Source of the DNA: Spirosoma panaciterrae DSM 21099
Lineage (GTDB): Bacteria > Bacteroidota > Bacteroidia > Cytophagales > Spirosomataceae
Assembly: GCF_000374025.1 (NCBI RefSeq)
Contig: NZ_KB893174.1
Coordinates: forward strand, 124,001 to 188,000
Length of the DNA stretch: 64,000 nt
Direction of reading: 5' to 3'
Shown here: positions 17,089-25,179 of the stretch, in pieces
Numbering within the stretch: position 1 is the stretch's first letter
How the letters are laid out: each line of letters begins with the position of its first letter
Position numbers and translations under genes: made by a program
Notes under the pieces: model-generated
Database searches by the model: none
Told to the model about the DNA's origin: nothing
Seen by the model: only the letters and a program-made list of their open reading frames with translations

Positions 17089-17931
17089 CTATACAAGTTC
17101 GAGTGAGTGCTGGAAAGCCGGTGCATAGTCGGCCAAAAAATCAGCGTAGCTTCGAGGGGTACGGCCCAATACGTCAGTACAGAGGGTGACAGCTTCAGAT
17201 GATACATTCTGCCCCTCCTGCAGCATGAACAGGTACGTTTTGCGCCAGTCATCAATCAGCCAGGTGGCAGGCGATTGGTCAGCAATGGACGTACGGGTAG
17301 GCGTTGTGAACGGTGCGCTTAGCGAATGGTTGAGTTGGGGGACCTCATTCGTTTGAAGGCCAACTACCGGAATCGACTGGCCGTTGAAATCATCGGTAAG
17401 AAGGGCTTTCAGCGTTGCATCCGCTACATCGCGGGCATCGACCCGATTGATCCCATTATCGTTGATAAACTGGGTTGGAAGGGTGTATGAAGCGATTTGT
17501 GTACCAATGGCCAGATCATGCTGGTAAATCAGTGTAGGGCAGATCATGACGAAGGCCATGCCGGTTTGCATCAGCACGTTTTCGACAGTGACCCGGGTTT
17601 TCATGTGGGGCATCTGGCGAGCGTTATACTGGCTTAGATAGACCATTTTACGAACGCCCGCTCGTTTGGCTGCGGCAATCGCGTACTGCCCCTGTGCACC
17701 TTCGGTTGGACAACGCTGATTTAGTAAAGCTACCGTATCGATATCGTTGAACGCTTTCGGCAAGGTGGCTGGCTGCTCCAGATGGCCTACAACCGTTTCA
17801 ACACCGTTTGGGAATAGAGCAGCTTGTTCGGGAGATGAAATCAGTACCCGGATCGATACAGGTTGTTGGAGTAATTCGGCTACGACCAGACGGCCAATCG
17901 TTCCGGTGCCGCCAATGACTAAAATTTTCAT
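17089..17931 (-). CDS. NmrA-like NAD(P)-binding protein (atypical short-chain dehydrogenase)
   Basis: 280 residues with an N-terminal Rossmann motif VIGGTGTIG (about 5-13) and the atypical SDR/NmrA features KMVYLSQYNAR, TRVTVENVLMQTGMAFVMICP and NRVDARDVADATLKALL. Such proteins bind NAD(P)(H) and act as quinone reductases, sugar-nucleotide epimerase relatives or redox-sensing regulators; the role here is not evident. It is divergent from the PadR gene at 18308, and PadR-adjacent redox proteins are common, but no direct link is shown. Confidence 0.8.
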   Translation of the reverse strand: MKILVIGGTGTIGRLVVAELLQQPVSIRVLISSPEQAALFPNGVETVVGHLEQPATLPKAFNDIDTVALLNQRCPTEGAQGQYAIAAAKRAGVRKMVYLSQYNARQMPHMKTRVTVENVLMQTGMAFVMICPTLIYQHDLAIGTQIASYTLPTQFINDNGINRVDARDVADATLKALLTDDFNGQSIPVVGLQTNEVPQLNHSLSAPFTTPTRTSIADQSPATWLIDDWRKTYLFMLQEGQNVSSEAVTLCTDVLGRTPRSYADFLADYAPAFQHSLELV

Positions 17932-17954
17932 GATTCACTAGTTGTTGTTTGTGG

Positions 17955-17993
17955 TTAAAAAAGAGGAGATGCCGAAGCAAGGTTGTTGTTCAT
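17955..17993 (-). other. Candidate 12-codon leader peptide upstream of the NmrA-like gene
   Basis: Minus-strand ATG at 17993 begins MNNNLASASPLF and stops at 17955-17957, 24 bases before the gene start. It shares the ATGAACAACAA start, the CTCTTTTT block and AAACAACAACTA with the leader of the lipocalin-like gene at 16893. Translation is unproven. Confidence 0.3.
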
Positions 17994-18307
17994 GAAGTAG
18001 AACTTGCTAGCTGAACGACTGAACAAAATTGCGTGATGTGCTCCCTTTAGCCTATGCCCGGTCAGGTCAACCGGAAAAAGTAGGTGTTGAAATGAAGGAT
18101 AAGGACGACAAAGTGTCTTTGTCGGAACCGGCATACATCCGGGCTGATTGCGTATGGAAAACGGACGGTTGCGGACAGATACTGTACGTTTTCGGACAGT
18201 GGCTTTTGCCAGAAAAGGCCCTTGTAAGCTACAGAGGGTGTTTTTTGCCTTTGGCAGGAGATTTGTTTTGCAAAATTACAACTAATGGTCTTAACCAACG
18301 TAGCACC
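17994..18307. promoter_or_regulatory. Divergent control region of the NmrA-like and PadR genes
   Basis: About 314 bases with no convincing gene; the frame continuing upstream of the PadR ATG to 18029 lacks PadR-like sequence. CGGACAG occurs twice (18172-18178 and 18193-18199), spaced 21 bases or two helical turns, with a related ACGGACGG at 18161-18168. A palindrome of the same core (GTCC/GGAC) sits upstream of the second PadR gene. These are candidate operators for autoregulation. Confidence 0.35.
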
Positions 18308-18646
18308 ATGCGAAGAGCCTTTTTAGGAGAGTTCGAAGAAATTGTCCTGCTGGTGGTAGCTGCCTGCCCAGCCGAAGCCTACGGGGTTACAATCTGGGAG
18401 GACCTTCAGCAGCAAACCGGCCGTTCGATCACCCTGAGTGCTGTACATGCCACCCTATATCGGCTGGAAGAGAAAGGGTTTCTATCGTCCACAATGGGGG
18501 GAGCTACTGCCGAGCGAGGAGGTCGACGAAAACGATTCTTTACCCTGACAGCCATAGGAGTTCGTGCCTTAAACGACGTGCAGGAAGTCCGCAGCCGTCT
18601 ATGGCGAGCCATACCACCTGGAAAATTTCAACTGATCGGTATTTAA
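18308..18646 (+). CDS. PadR-family transcriptional regulator (copy 1)
   Basis: 112-residue winged-helix regulator. The domain runs from RRAFLGEFEEIVLL through AYGVTIWEDLQQQTGRSITLSAVHATLYRLEEKGFLSS to GGRRKRFFTLTAIG, the classic PadR layout of recognition helix followed by the beta-wing. I chose ATG 18308, rather than the longer frame to 18029, because it gives the same length and N-terminus as the paralogue at 21498. It ends 11 bases before the FtsX-like permease, and this pairing is a frequent Bacteroidetes arrangement in which PadR controls the permease. Confidence 0.9.
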   Translation: MRRAFLGEFEEIVLLVVAACPAEAYGVTIWEDLQQQTGRSITLSAVHATLYRLEEKGFLSSTMGGATAERGGRRKRFFTLTAIGVRALNDVQEVRSRLWRAIPPGKFQLIGI

Positions 18647-18657
18647 CGAACGTGTCT

Positions 18658-21312
18658 ATGCCCCCCAAATCCCGACCACCTCGCTGGGCCGACTGGCTAC
18701 TGGAGCGTTTTCTGTCACCGTACCTGCTCGAAGATGTTCAGGGCGATTTGCATGAAGTATTTTACAAACGCATGGCTCAGGTAGGGGTAACCCGCGCCCG
18801 ACATGAATATAGCTGGGCCGTGCTGCATTACCTGAGTCCATTCTTTTTTAAACCCGCTCCATCGGAACCTAACTCATCGGTATACCCGTCACCCTCTTTA
18901 CTAAATCTGAGTATGTTACGCAATTATCTAACCATAGCCCTGCGCACATTGGCCCACAACAAAGCCTATTCCATCATCAACGTGGTAGGCTTGAGCATCG
19001 GCCTGGCTGCTGCCATGCTGATCATTCTTTATACCAAGGACGAAGTCAGCTACGACCGCTTTCACGCTAACAATCCGAACCTGTACCGCATTACCAGCCG
19101 CGATATTACCCCCGGCGACCAGAAGCCAGGCTATAATACGAATACGGGGATTTTTCAGGGACCTAAGTTTACGGCGGGCACACCCGAAATTCTGTCGTTT
19201 GTTCGCTTTCAATCAAACCAGCATGATATAAAGCAGGGAAACGAGGTAAAGAGTCAGGAGACATTTTCGACCGACCCCGAATTCTTTCAATTATTTAGTT
19301 TTCCGTTGCTGAGCGGTGATCCAAAAACCGCGTTGACGCATCCGAAGTCGGTAGTTGTTTCGGAGGATATGGCCGAAAAACAATTTGGAACCCGGGAAGC
19401 GTTGGGTAAGATCATGTTCATCAAGACGAATGAGCAATTTGAGCCGTATACCGTATCTGGGGTGGCGAAGAAATGCCCCCAGAATTCATCCATAAAATTC
19501 GACATCCTACTGCCAATAACGATCTCAAAGGAAGACTTTGCCCAAAGCGACAACTGGTTTAGTTTCTTTCTGAATACGTTTGTATTGCTACGACCCGATG
19601 CGGACAGTAAGGCGGTTGAGGCTACCATAAATCGGATATATCAGACGGATGCCAAAAATACGATTGTAGAAATGGCTAAAAAGTTTGGGATAAAGAGCAA
19701 AACAATCTATTCGCTCCAACCGCTTACAGAGATGCACCTCAGTACGGACCTGCCGGTCAATAATGGTCTGGTCGATGAAAGCAGTCCCGCGTTTTCGTAC
19801 ATTCTGTCGGGTATTGCGCTGTTCGTGCTGTTGATTGCCTGCATCAATTTTGTCAATCTGACCATTGCCCGTTCGCTGAAACGCGCCAAAGAAATTGGGG
19901 TTCGAAAAGTAGTGGGCGGAGGCCGTAGCCAACTGGTAGTCCAGTTCCTGGGCGAATCGTTTCTACTCTGCTTCGTAGCGTTTGGACTGGCTATTCTGCT
20001 TCTCCTGCTCGTTTTGCCGACATTCAATCAGCTTGCCAACAAAGCTCTGTCATTCATGTATCTGCTCGATATAAAATTAATGGCTGGCTACGTTGGCCTG
20101 TTTCTCATGACTGGTTTGCTGGCAGGGTTTTATCCGGCGGTTATCTTATCTGGATTTAGCCCGGTTCAGAGTTTGTACAGCCGGTTCCGGTTTACGGGCC
20201 GGAATTATCTGCAACGGGGTTTGATTGTCCTGCAGTTTTCCCTCGCATCCTTCCTTATCGTGGCTACGCTAACCATCAATTCGCAATTCAACTATCTGAC
20301 AACGAAAAGCCTCGGGTATGACGACAGTAATCTGGTCTCTGTAAATAAATCGTCCCTGAAACGTAATGAAGCCCGTCTGCTCAAAAGCGAACTGATGAAG
20401 TTCCCATCCATCGTCGACGTAGCGCCTAAGAATCAGGGTTTCTGGGGAACGGTGGCTAAAGTTAATGGTGAAAAGCAACTCTCCTTTGCTTACGAAACCG
20501 TGGATGAGACATACCTGCCCCTGTTTAAGATTCCGGTCTTGACGGGGCGTAACTTCTCCCCCGATTTTCCCAGCGATTCAACGCAGTCGGTACTGGTAAA
20601 TGAAAGTTTTGTGAAAGAAGCAGGCTGGAAAAATCCGATCGGGCAGGAGGTGAATTTCTTTGCGTACGAAACCCCGGAGCGATACAAAGTGATTGGGGTG
20701 GTAAAAGACTACCACTTTGTCGCTTTAAACCAAAAAATCCGGCCTCAGTTGTTCACCATGAAACCGAAAAATGACTTCGGGAAAGTGTTCGTCAAAATAA
20801 AACCGCATACCGAAACCGAGAGCCTTCGGGCCATCGAGCAGACATTTAAAAAACTGTTTCCGATCAGTCCCTATTCGTACAGCTTTCTGGATCAGGACAA
20901 CCTGAAAAAATACGAATCGGAAGCTAAATGGAAGCAGATCATGCTGTTTGGGGCTATCCTGACCATTTTTATTTCCTGCATTGGCCTCTTAGGGTTGGCA
21001 ACTCTATCGGCCGAACGACGTACTAAAGAGATCGGTATCCGCAAGGTGCTTGGCGCATCGGTAAGCAGTATTGTTCAACTGTTGTCATCCGATTTTCTAC
21101 GGCTGGTGGGTTTTTCGTTTGTCTTCGCTTTTCCGGCAGCCTATTACGCCATCGATAAATGGCTTGAAAACTATCCCTATCGCATCGAAATCAGTGCCTG
21201 GATGTTTGCGCTGGCGGCTCTGCTGGCTATACTGATCGCCTTTTTTACGGTCAGCTTCCAGTCCATTCGGGCGGCCTTGTCGAATCCTGTAAAAAGCTTA
21301 CGGGCGGAGTAA
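18658..21312 (+). CDS. FtsX-like ABC transporter permease with an N-terminal permease prefix domain
   Basis: 884 residues from ATG 18658 (an in-frame ATG at 18601 would overlap padR). The first 80 or so residues (PPRWADWLLERFLSPYLLE, GDLHEVFYKRM) match the soluble permease prefix domain found in PadR-linked transporters. It is followed by two MacB-periplasmic plus FtsX units: TM after NYLTIALRTLAHNKAYSII, a periplasmic domain, a three-TM block around 400-540 (ARSLKRAKEIGVRKVVGG), then a second periplasmic domain and a three-TM C-terminus (LSAERRTKEIGIRKVLGAS). Such permeases export peptides or lipids or transduce signals with a separate ATPase, which is not in the window. Confidence 0.88.
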   Translation: MPPKSRPPRWADWLLERFLSPYLLEDVQGDLHEVFYKRMAQVGVTRARHEYSWAVLHYLSPFFFKPAPSEPNSSVYPSPSLLNLSMLRNYLTIALRTLAHNKAYSIINVVGLSIGLAAAMLIILYTKDEVSYDRFHANNPNLYRITSRDITPGDQKPGYNTNTGIFQGPKFTAGTPEILSFVRFQSNQHDIKQGNEVKSQETFSTDPEFFQLFSFPLLSGDPKTALTHPKSVVVSEDMAEKQFGTREALGKIMFIKTNEQFEPYTVSGVAKKCPQNSSIKFDILLPITISKEDFAQSDNWFSFFLNTFVLLRPDADSKAVEATINRIYQTDAKNTIVEMAKKFGIKSKTIYSLQPLTEMHLSTDLPVNNGLVDESSPAFSYILSGIALFVLLIACINFVNLTIARSLKRAKEIGVRKVVGGGRSQLVVQFLGESFLLCFVAFGLAILLLLLVLPTFNQLANKALSFMYLLDIKLMAGYVGLFLMTGLLAGFYPAVILSGFSPVQSLYSRFRFTGRNYLQRGLIVLQFSLASFLIVATLTINSQFNYLTTKSLGYDDSNLVSVNKSSLKRNEARLLKSELMKFPSIVDVAPKNQGFWGTVAKVNGEKQLSFAYETVDETYLPLFKIPVLTGRNFSPDFPSDSTQSVLVNESFVKEAGWKNPIGQEVNFFAYETPERYKVIGVVKDYHFVALNQKIRPQLFTMKPKNDFGKVFVKIKPHTETESLRAIEQTFKKLFPISPYSYSFLDQDNLKKYESEAKWKQIMLFGAILTIFISCIGLLGLATLSAERRTKEIGIRKVLGASVSSIVQLLSSDFLRLVGFSFVFAFPAAYYAIDKWLENYPYRIEISAWMFALAALLAILIAFFTVSFQSIRAALSNPVKSLRAE

Positions 21313-21369
21313 AACCCATCCGACAAACGAGAAACTGCCATCCGGTTTACACGTCCGATGAGGGACATC

Positions 21370-21391
21370 GGTTGTCCGGTAATGGACAACC
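21370..21391. promoter_or_regulatory. Perfect palindrome GGTTGTCC-N6-GGACAACC, candidate PadR operator
   Basis: Eight-base arms at 21370-21377 and 21384-21391 lie 107 bases before the second PadR start. The GTCC/GGAC core is related to the CGGACAG direct repeats upstream of the first PadR gene. It could equally be part of the trailer of the permease mRNA. Confidence 0.35.
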
Positions 21392-21407
21392 ATTTAACGC
21401 ATGTTTT

Positions 21408-21447
21408 ATCAAAGAGGCTATTTCTATCCAGAAATAGCCTCTTTGAT
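21408..21447 (+). terminator. Strong stem-loop after the permease gene, probable terminator
   Basis: 18-base perfect arms (21408-21425 and 21430-21447) enclose a four-base ATCC loop. It lies 96 bases after the permease stop and 50 bases before padR copy 2. It lacks a clean T-run (only ATTTATT follows), so it may work as a terminator, a processing site or both. Confidence 0.6.
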
Positions 21448-21497
21448 TTATTGGCAATAGATTTGTACGATAAAATGTAGACTAATCCATCGGGTTT

Positions 21498-21836
21498 ATG
21501 CGCCGAACCTATTTAGGGGAATTTGAAGAGATCGTTCTGTTGATGGTGGCTATATTGGACGGTGATGGATACGGGGTTACTGTCAGTCAGGCGCTGGAAG
21601 AGCATACGGGCCGAATCGTCACTTTCGGAACCGTTCATAACACGCTTATTCGTCTGGAAGAAAAAGGCTTTGTGTCGTCCGATCTGGGTGGGGCGACTGC
21701 TGAGCGGGGCGGCCGACGCAAGCGGTTATTCCGGGTTACGGCATTGGGTAGCCGCGCACTTCAGGAGATTCAACAGCTTCGTCAGGAGCTTTGGCAAATG
21801 CTGCCCCCTGGCACACTTCGATTGAGTAGTTTATAA
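21498..21836 (+). CDS. PadR-family transcriptional regulator (copy 2)
   Basis: 112 residues, clearly a paralogue of the 18308 gene: both begin MRR(A/T)(F/Y)LGEFEEIVLL, share GYGVT or AYGVT, RLEEKGF and GGATAERGGRRKR, and end in a short PPG tail. The DNA-binding helices differ (VSQALEEHTGRIVTFGTVHNTLI against IWEDLQQQTGRSITLSAVHATLY), so they may read different sites. No permease follows it; the next stretch is a MITE-bearing gap. It may be a leftover of a duplicated PadR-permease pair or a second regulator of the upstream permease. Confidence 0.9.
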   Translation: MRRTYLGEFEEIVLLMVAILDGDGYGVTVSQALEEHTGRIVTFGTVHNTLIRLEEKGFVSSDLGGATAERGGRRKRLFRVTALGSRALQEIQQLRQELWQMLPPGTLRLSSL

Positions 21837-21914
21837 ATAAGTCGTCAGGTTATCTATTTGCTAATTGGTCGCTACAAGTTGACCCGACTCTCCACTTTTC
21901 TTTATTTACAAAAG

Positions 21915-22038
21915 CTCAGAGACTGTCTAAAATTTAGTTTGTCGCTTTTTGTGTCATTCCTCCTCCGACTACGCGTCCCGGTCGGAATGACACAAATCTT
22001 CATTTAGGCTTTTATTAGAATTTTAGACAGTCCCTCAG
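21915..22038. mobile_element. MITE-like element with 14-15-base terminal inverted repeats and 5-base flanking duplication
   Basis: The element 21920-22033 (114 bases) has ends AGACTGTCTAAAATT and, read inward from the right, GGACTGTCTAAAATT. It is flanked by CTCAG on both sides (21915-21919 and 22034-22038), as expected for a 5-bp target duplication. Inside is a second inverted repeat, TTGTGTCATTCC (21949-21960) against GGAATGACACAA (21984-21995), plus CCGAC/GTCGG. It codes for nothing. The rest of the gap 21837-22161 shows no gene. Confidence 0.7.
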
Positions 22039-22161
22039 GATAAAAAATTATATAGGCGTCAAAGAACGTAAAAAGGTTACGTTGTTGGGTTTGAATCATT
22101 GTACCAGAGAACGATCAATAGGTTGATGACAATATCCCGAATGTATACCTGATTACCGTCA

Positions 22162-22557
22162 ATGGAACAGATAAAAGCAATACTCAAAAATGCCTGGCCT
22201 TACCAGCAGGATAAAATGAACCTGCCCGTTGCGGAGCTTGAAATCGCTCTGCCGTTTTACGAAACCTATATGGGATTTCAGATCGTATCCCGGAGCGATA
22301 CGCCCTATCCGTCGGCGATCATGGTCCGTGATGGTATTCAGATTGGCCTGTCCGAAAATGGTGGCGATCCCGCACAGGATGGTTGTTCCTTCGAAGTCAA
22401 TGATGTAGAAATGGCGTTCGAGGAGATGAAAGTCAATGGATTAACAAAAGAATTGTCAGGGTTTGATTTTCAAACATACGGTACAACCAACTGGAAAGTC
22501 TTTTTTGTGGTGGCTCCTGATGGCCTATGCTACTGTTTTGGCGAGCGGCAATCGTAA
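22162..22557 (+). CDS. VOC/glyoxalase-family protein
   Basis: 131 residues with a single vicinal-oxygen-chelate module: NLPVAELEIALPFYETYMGFQIVSR, IMVRDGIQIGLSENGGDPAQDG, SFEVNDVEMAFEEMK and the closing VVAPDGLCYCFGE. Stand-alone members act as lyases, dioxygenases or antibiotic-binding proteins; the substrate is unknown. The start is ATG 22162 after the MITE-bearing gap. It converges on the intradiol dioxygenase gene with 7 bases between stops. Confidence 0.8.
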   Translation: MEQIKAILKNAWPYQQDKMNLPVAELEIALPFYETYMGFQIVSRSDTPYPSAIMVRDGIQIGLSENGGDPAQDGCSFEVNDVEMAFEEMKVNGLTKELSGFDFQTYGTTNWKVFFVVAPDGLCYCFGERQS

Positions 22558-22564
22558 CTGAACC

Positions 22565-23242
22565 TTAGGGAGTGGTGGGATAATTAGGTATGTTCTTTCC
22601 GAGGTAGATGGGCCGTACGGCTTTGTATGTGTTCCCGACATCGATAAGTTTCAGAATGCCGCTACCTCCCCGGTTTTCCAGCTTTGCCCGTTTATCAGCC
22701 GTGAGAATCGGGTCATCGTCAAACAGGAATTCGTCGATATAGTATTCATTGAGACCTGGCTCTTTAAGGGTAATATGAATGTGGGCCGGATCGGAATGGC
22801 CAGGGTAGGGGGCTGGTCGGAGCGTAACAAATTTATATTCACCTTTTTCGTTCGTTCGCATCCAGCCACGCAGGGAGCCGTGTCGTTTTTCCCAGCCTTT
22901 AGCCCCCGATCTGGCTCGGTAACGACCCGTTTCGTCGGTATGGTAGACGTACAGGATGACGCCCGGCGCTGGGGTTATCCCATCGGCTTTGTACACGATG
23001 CCGCTGATGTTTAGTGGCTTTTTGCTATTCCAGGTAGCAACGGGCAGTTTGGCCAGCATTTCCAGTTTATCGAATGGAACAGGGCTTTCATAAATCGCTT
23101 CGCAGCCTTCACACGGACCGCCTACTTTTTTGTCCTGTCCCGATGCAGGCAAGGTAAACAGCCACAATAGGCCGTACGTAATCAGGAGGTAAGGGGGCTT
23201 ATGGTAAGTAGGATTTGTTTGGCGTTTAACCATGCCGATCAT
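22565..23242 (-). CDS. Exported intradiol ring-cleavage dioxygenase-like protein
   Basis: 225 residues. After a hydrophobic N-terminus (LLITYGLLWLFTLPASGQ, probable export signal) comes the protocatechuate 3,4-dioxygenase-type fold with ISGIVYKADGITPAPGVILYVYHTD, GRYRARSG, GWMRTNEKGEYKFVTLRPAPYP and AHIHITL. The tyrosines of YVYHTD and KGEYKF and histidines of PAHIHI are in place to ligate non-haem Fe(III). A GPCEGCEAIYE segment before the fold is typical of the exported Bacteroidetes members. Catalysis on catechols outside the cytoplasm is inferred, not shown. ATG at 23233 (MVKRQ) is an alternative start. Confidence 0.82.
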   Translation of the reverse strand: MIGMVKRQTNPTYHKPPYLLITYGLLWLFTLPASGQDKKVGGPCEGCEAIYESPVPFDKLEMLAKLPVATWNSKKPLNISGIVYKADGITPAPGVILYVYHTDETGRYRARSGAKGWEKRHGSLRGWMRTNEKGEYKFVTLRPAPYPGHSDPAHIHITLKEPGLNEYYIDEFLFDDDPILTADKRAKLENRGGSGILKLIDVGNTYKAVRPIYLGKNIPNYPTTP

Positions 23243-23435
23243 AGTTGTAGAAAGAAACGTTGGTGATTTTATCGAAGTAGACGAAATTGGTTGATGCTCA
23301 ATAGTACGCTCACACGAATTAGAGGTAATTATATAGAAGGGTTTGAAAAAGTTCTCTTTAAACGTCCCGGTTAGCTATATTGAAAGCGTAAAAAGCCCTT
23401 TGTGGTAAAATATACTTACACAGTAGAATCCATTC

Positions 23436-24473
23436 ATGAAAATCGCATCTCTATCGTTTTGTATTGCCTGCTTGATTCATATCGGCCTATTTGCTCAGTC
23501 CAGTAACACCGCCATACGGCAGCGTGAGTTTATTTATGAAAAGGCTCCGACTCCGGAATGCCATGCCTCAACCATTGCCGAAACACCCGCTGGCCTCATC
23601 GCTTCCTGGTTTGGGGGTACATACGAGCGTCATCCCGACGTCGGTATCTGGGTGAGCCACCATTCCAAAACAGGCTGGACAACCCCCGTTGAAGTAGCAA
23701 CAGGTGTACAGCCCGACGGCAAACGACTGCCCTGCTGGAATCCGGTTTTGTTCCAGATACCCAACGGTGAGCTACTCCTGTTTTATAAAGTCGGCCCTAG
23801 CCCGTCTACCTGGTGGGGGATGTTAAAGCGGTCGAAAGACAATGGGAACACCTGGTCAGAAGCGGAACGGCTGCCAGATGGCATTCTGGGGCCCATTAAA
23901 AACAAGCCGGTTCTATTGCCGTCGGGGGTGTTGCTATGCCCAACCAGTTCAGAAGATCATAACTGGCGGGTCCATTTCGAGCTAACCCGCGATTGGGGCA
24001 AAACCTGGGAAAAAACGGCTCCCATCAACGATGGTGTAACGAATGGCGCTATTCAACCCAGTGTTCTGTTTCACAAAAACGGTGAGTTGCAAATTCTATG
24101 TCGGAGTCAGAAGCTTGGTTTTATTCAGGAAGCCTGGTCGAAAGATGGGGGAAAAACCTGGTCGGCTTTGCAAAAGACCTCACTGCCCAACCCTAACTCA
24201 GGAACTGATGCTGTGACCTTAAAAGATGGACGACAGGTGCTGGTCTACAATCCGACCTCGCCGGTAAATGGTAAAAGTGGTCCACGTACCCCGCTCGACG
24301 TGGCTATATCGAATGATGGGAAGACCTGGAAAACACTGGCTGTACTCGAAAACGAACCCGGCGAATATTCGTACCCCGCTGTTATTCAAACGGCTGATGG
24401 CCTCGTACATATTACCTATACCTGGAAGCGTCAGCGCGTACGGCACGTGGTCGTCGATCCTGGAAAAATATAG
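23436..24473 (+). CDS. Exported sialidase-fold (BNR/Asp-box) protein
   Basis: 345 residues with a signal peptide (ASLSFCIACLIHIGLFAQ) and a six-bladed propeller marked by four Asp boxes: SKDNGNTW, TRDWGKTW, SKDGGKTW and SNDGKTW. The N-terminal FIYEKAPTPECHASTIAE and LIASWFGGTYERHPDVGIW belong to the sialidase-like/exo-alpha family common in polysaccharide degraders. Whether it cleaves sialic acid, a rhamnoside or another acidic sugar cannot be decided. A 29-base inverted repeat lies 14 bases downstream. Confidence 0.8.
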   Translation: MKIASLSFCIACLIHIGLFAQSSNTAIRQREFIYEKAPTPECHASTIAETPAGLIASWFGGTYERHPDVGIWVSHHSKTGWTTPVEVATGVQPDGKRLPCWNPVLFQIPNGELLLFYKVGPSPSTWWGMLKRSKDNGNTWSEAERLPDGILGPIKNKPVLLPSGVLLCPTSSEDHNWRVHFELTRDWGKTWEKTAPINDGVTNGAIQPSVLFHKNGELQILCRSQKLGFIQEAWSKDGGKTWSALQKTSLPNPNSGTDAVTLKDGRQVLVYNPTSPVNGKSGPRTPLDVAISNDGKTWKTLAVLENEPGEYSYPAVIQTADGLVHITYTWKRQRVRHVVVDPGKI

Positions 24474-24487
24474 AACACGGCTTTTAT

Positions 24488-24563
24488 AGACTGGGGATGG
24501 TTCGGCGGCTTATGATTGATACAGATTGTATTACATCATAAGCCGCCGAACCATCCCCAGTCT
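24488..24563. repeat. Perfect 29-base inverted repeat
   Basis: Bases 24488-24516 are the exact reverse complement of 24535-24563, with an 18-base spacer. It lies between the sialidase-fold gene (stop 24473) and the aldehyde oxidoreductase operon (start 24640). No T-run follows. It could end transcription of the upstream gene or form a leader hairpin of the operon. Confidence 0.85.
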
Positions 24564-24639
24564 GTTTGTCCCATTTGCCAAGATTATTGAACAACCACAG
24601 GCGCATCTGGTTCTGGAAGTACACTTACTCTGGACTGTT

Positions 24640-25179
24640 ATGACGCTGAGTGCTGAAGCTCCCCCGAAGGCTACGCATACGCCTTCTTTGCCACCCACGC
24701 ATACCGTTACGTTGACCGTCAACGGTACCGAAACCCAACTGCAACTAGCCCCCTGGACGTCTTTACTCGATGCGTTGCGCGAGTATATGGACCTGACTGG
24801 TACCAAAAAAGGCTGCGATCATGGTCAATGCGGGGCCTGTACCGTTCTGGTCGATGGGAAACGCATTAACGCCTGCCTCACATTGGCCATTATGCAGGAA
24901 GGCAAGCAGATTACCACCATCGAAGGGATTGCGCAGACCTGTACCGATGCTCCAGATGGTCTGCACCCGATTCAAAAAGCGTTTATTGACTACGATGCTT
25001 TCCAGTGTGGTTATTGTACACCGGGGCAGATATGCTCGGCAGTAGGGCTGCTCAACGAAGGGAAAGCTAAAACAACGGCCGACATTCGGGAACTCATGAG
25101 TGGCAACATTTGCCGTTGTGGAGCTTATACGAACATTGTACAGGCGATTGAGGAAGTTATAAATCAGCAGACCGTATGA
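24640..25179 (+). CDS. Aldehyde oxidoreductase, [2Fe-2S] subunit (PaoA/YagT-like)
   Basis: 179 residues from ATG 24640; the open frame extends upstream to 24526 but enters the inverted repeat. It carries the eight cysteines of two [2Fe-2S] clusters: a plant-ferredoxin type GCDHGQCGACTVLVDGK...NAC and the xanthine oxidase-family helical type CGYCTPGQIC...CRCG. It passes electrons from the molybdenum site to FAD. It overlaps the next gene by ATGA, so the three subunits are translationally coupled. No Tat motif is evident, so the complex may be cytoplasmic unlike E. coli PaoABC. Confidence 0.93.
   Translation: MTLSAEAPPKATHTPSLPPTHTVTLTVNGTETQLQLAPWTSLLDALREYMDLTGTKKGCDHGQCGACTVLVDGKRINACLTLAIMQEGKQITTIEGIAQTCTDAPDGLHPIQKAFIDYDAFQCGYCTPGQICSAVGLLNEGKAKTTADIRELMSGNICRCGAYTNIVQAIEEVINQQTV

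Noticed and set aside
18029..18307. N-terminal extension of the first PadR protein
   Set aside because: The extension has no PadR homology, and the paralogue begins at the equivalent of ATG 18308.
24526..24639. N-terminal extension of the [2Fe-2S] subunit
   Set aside because: It begins inside the 29-bp inverted repeat and gives unusual sequence before the normal MTLS start at 24640.
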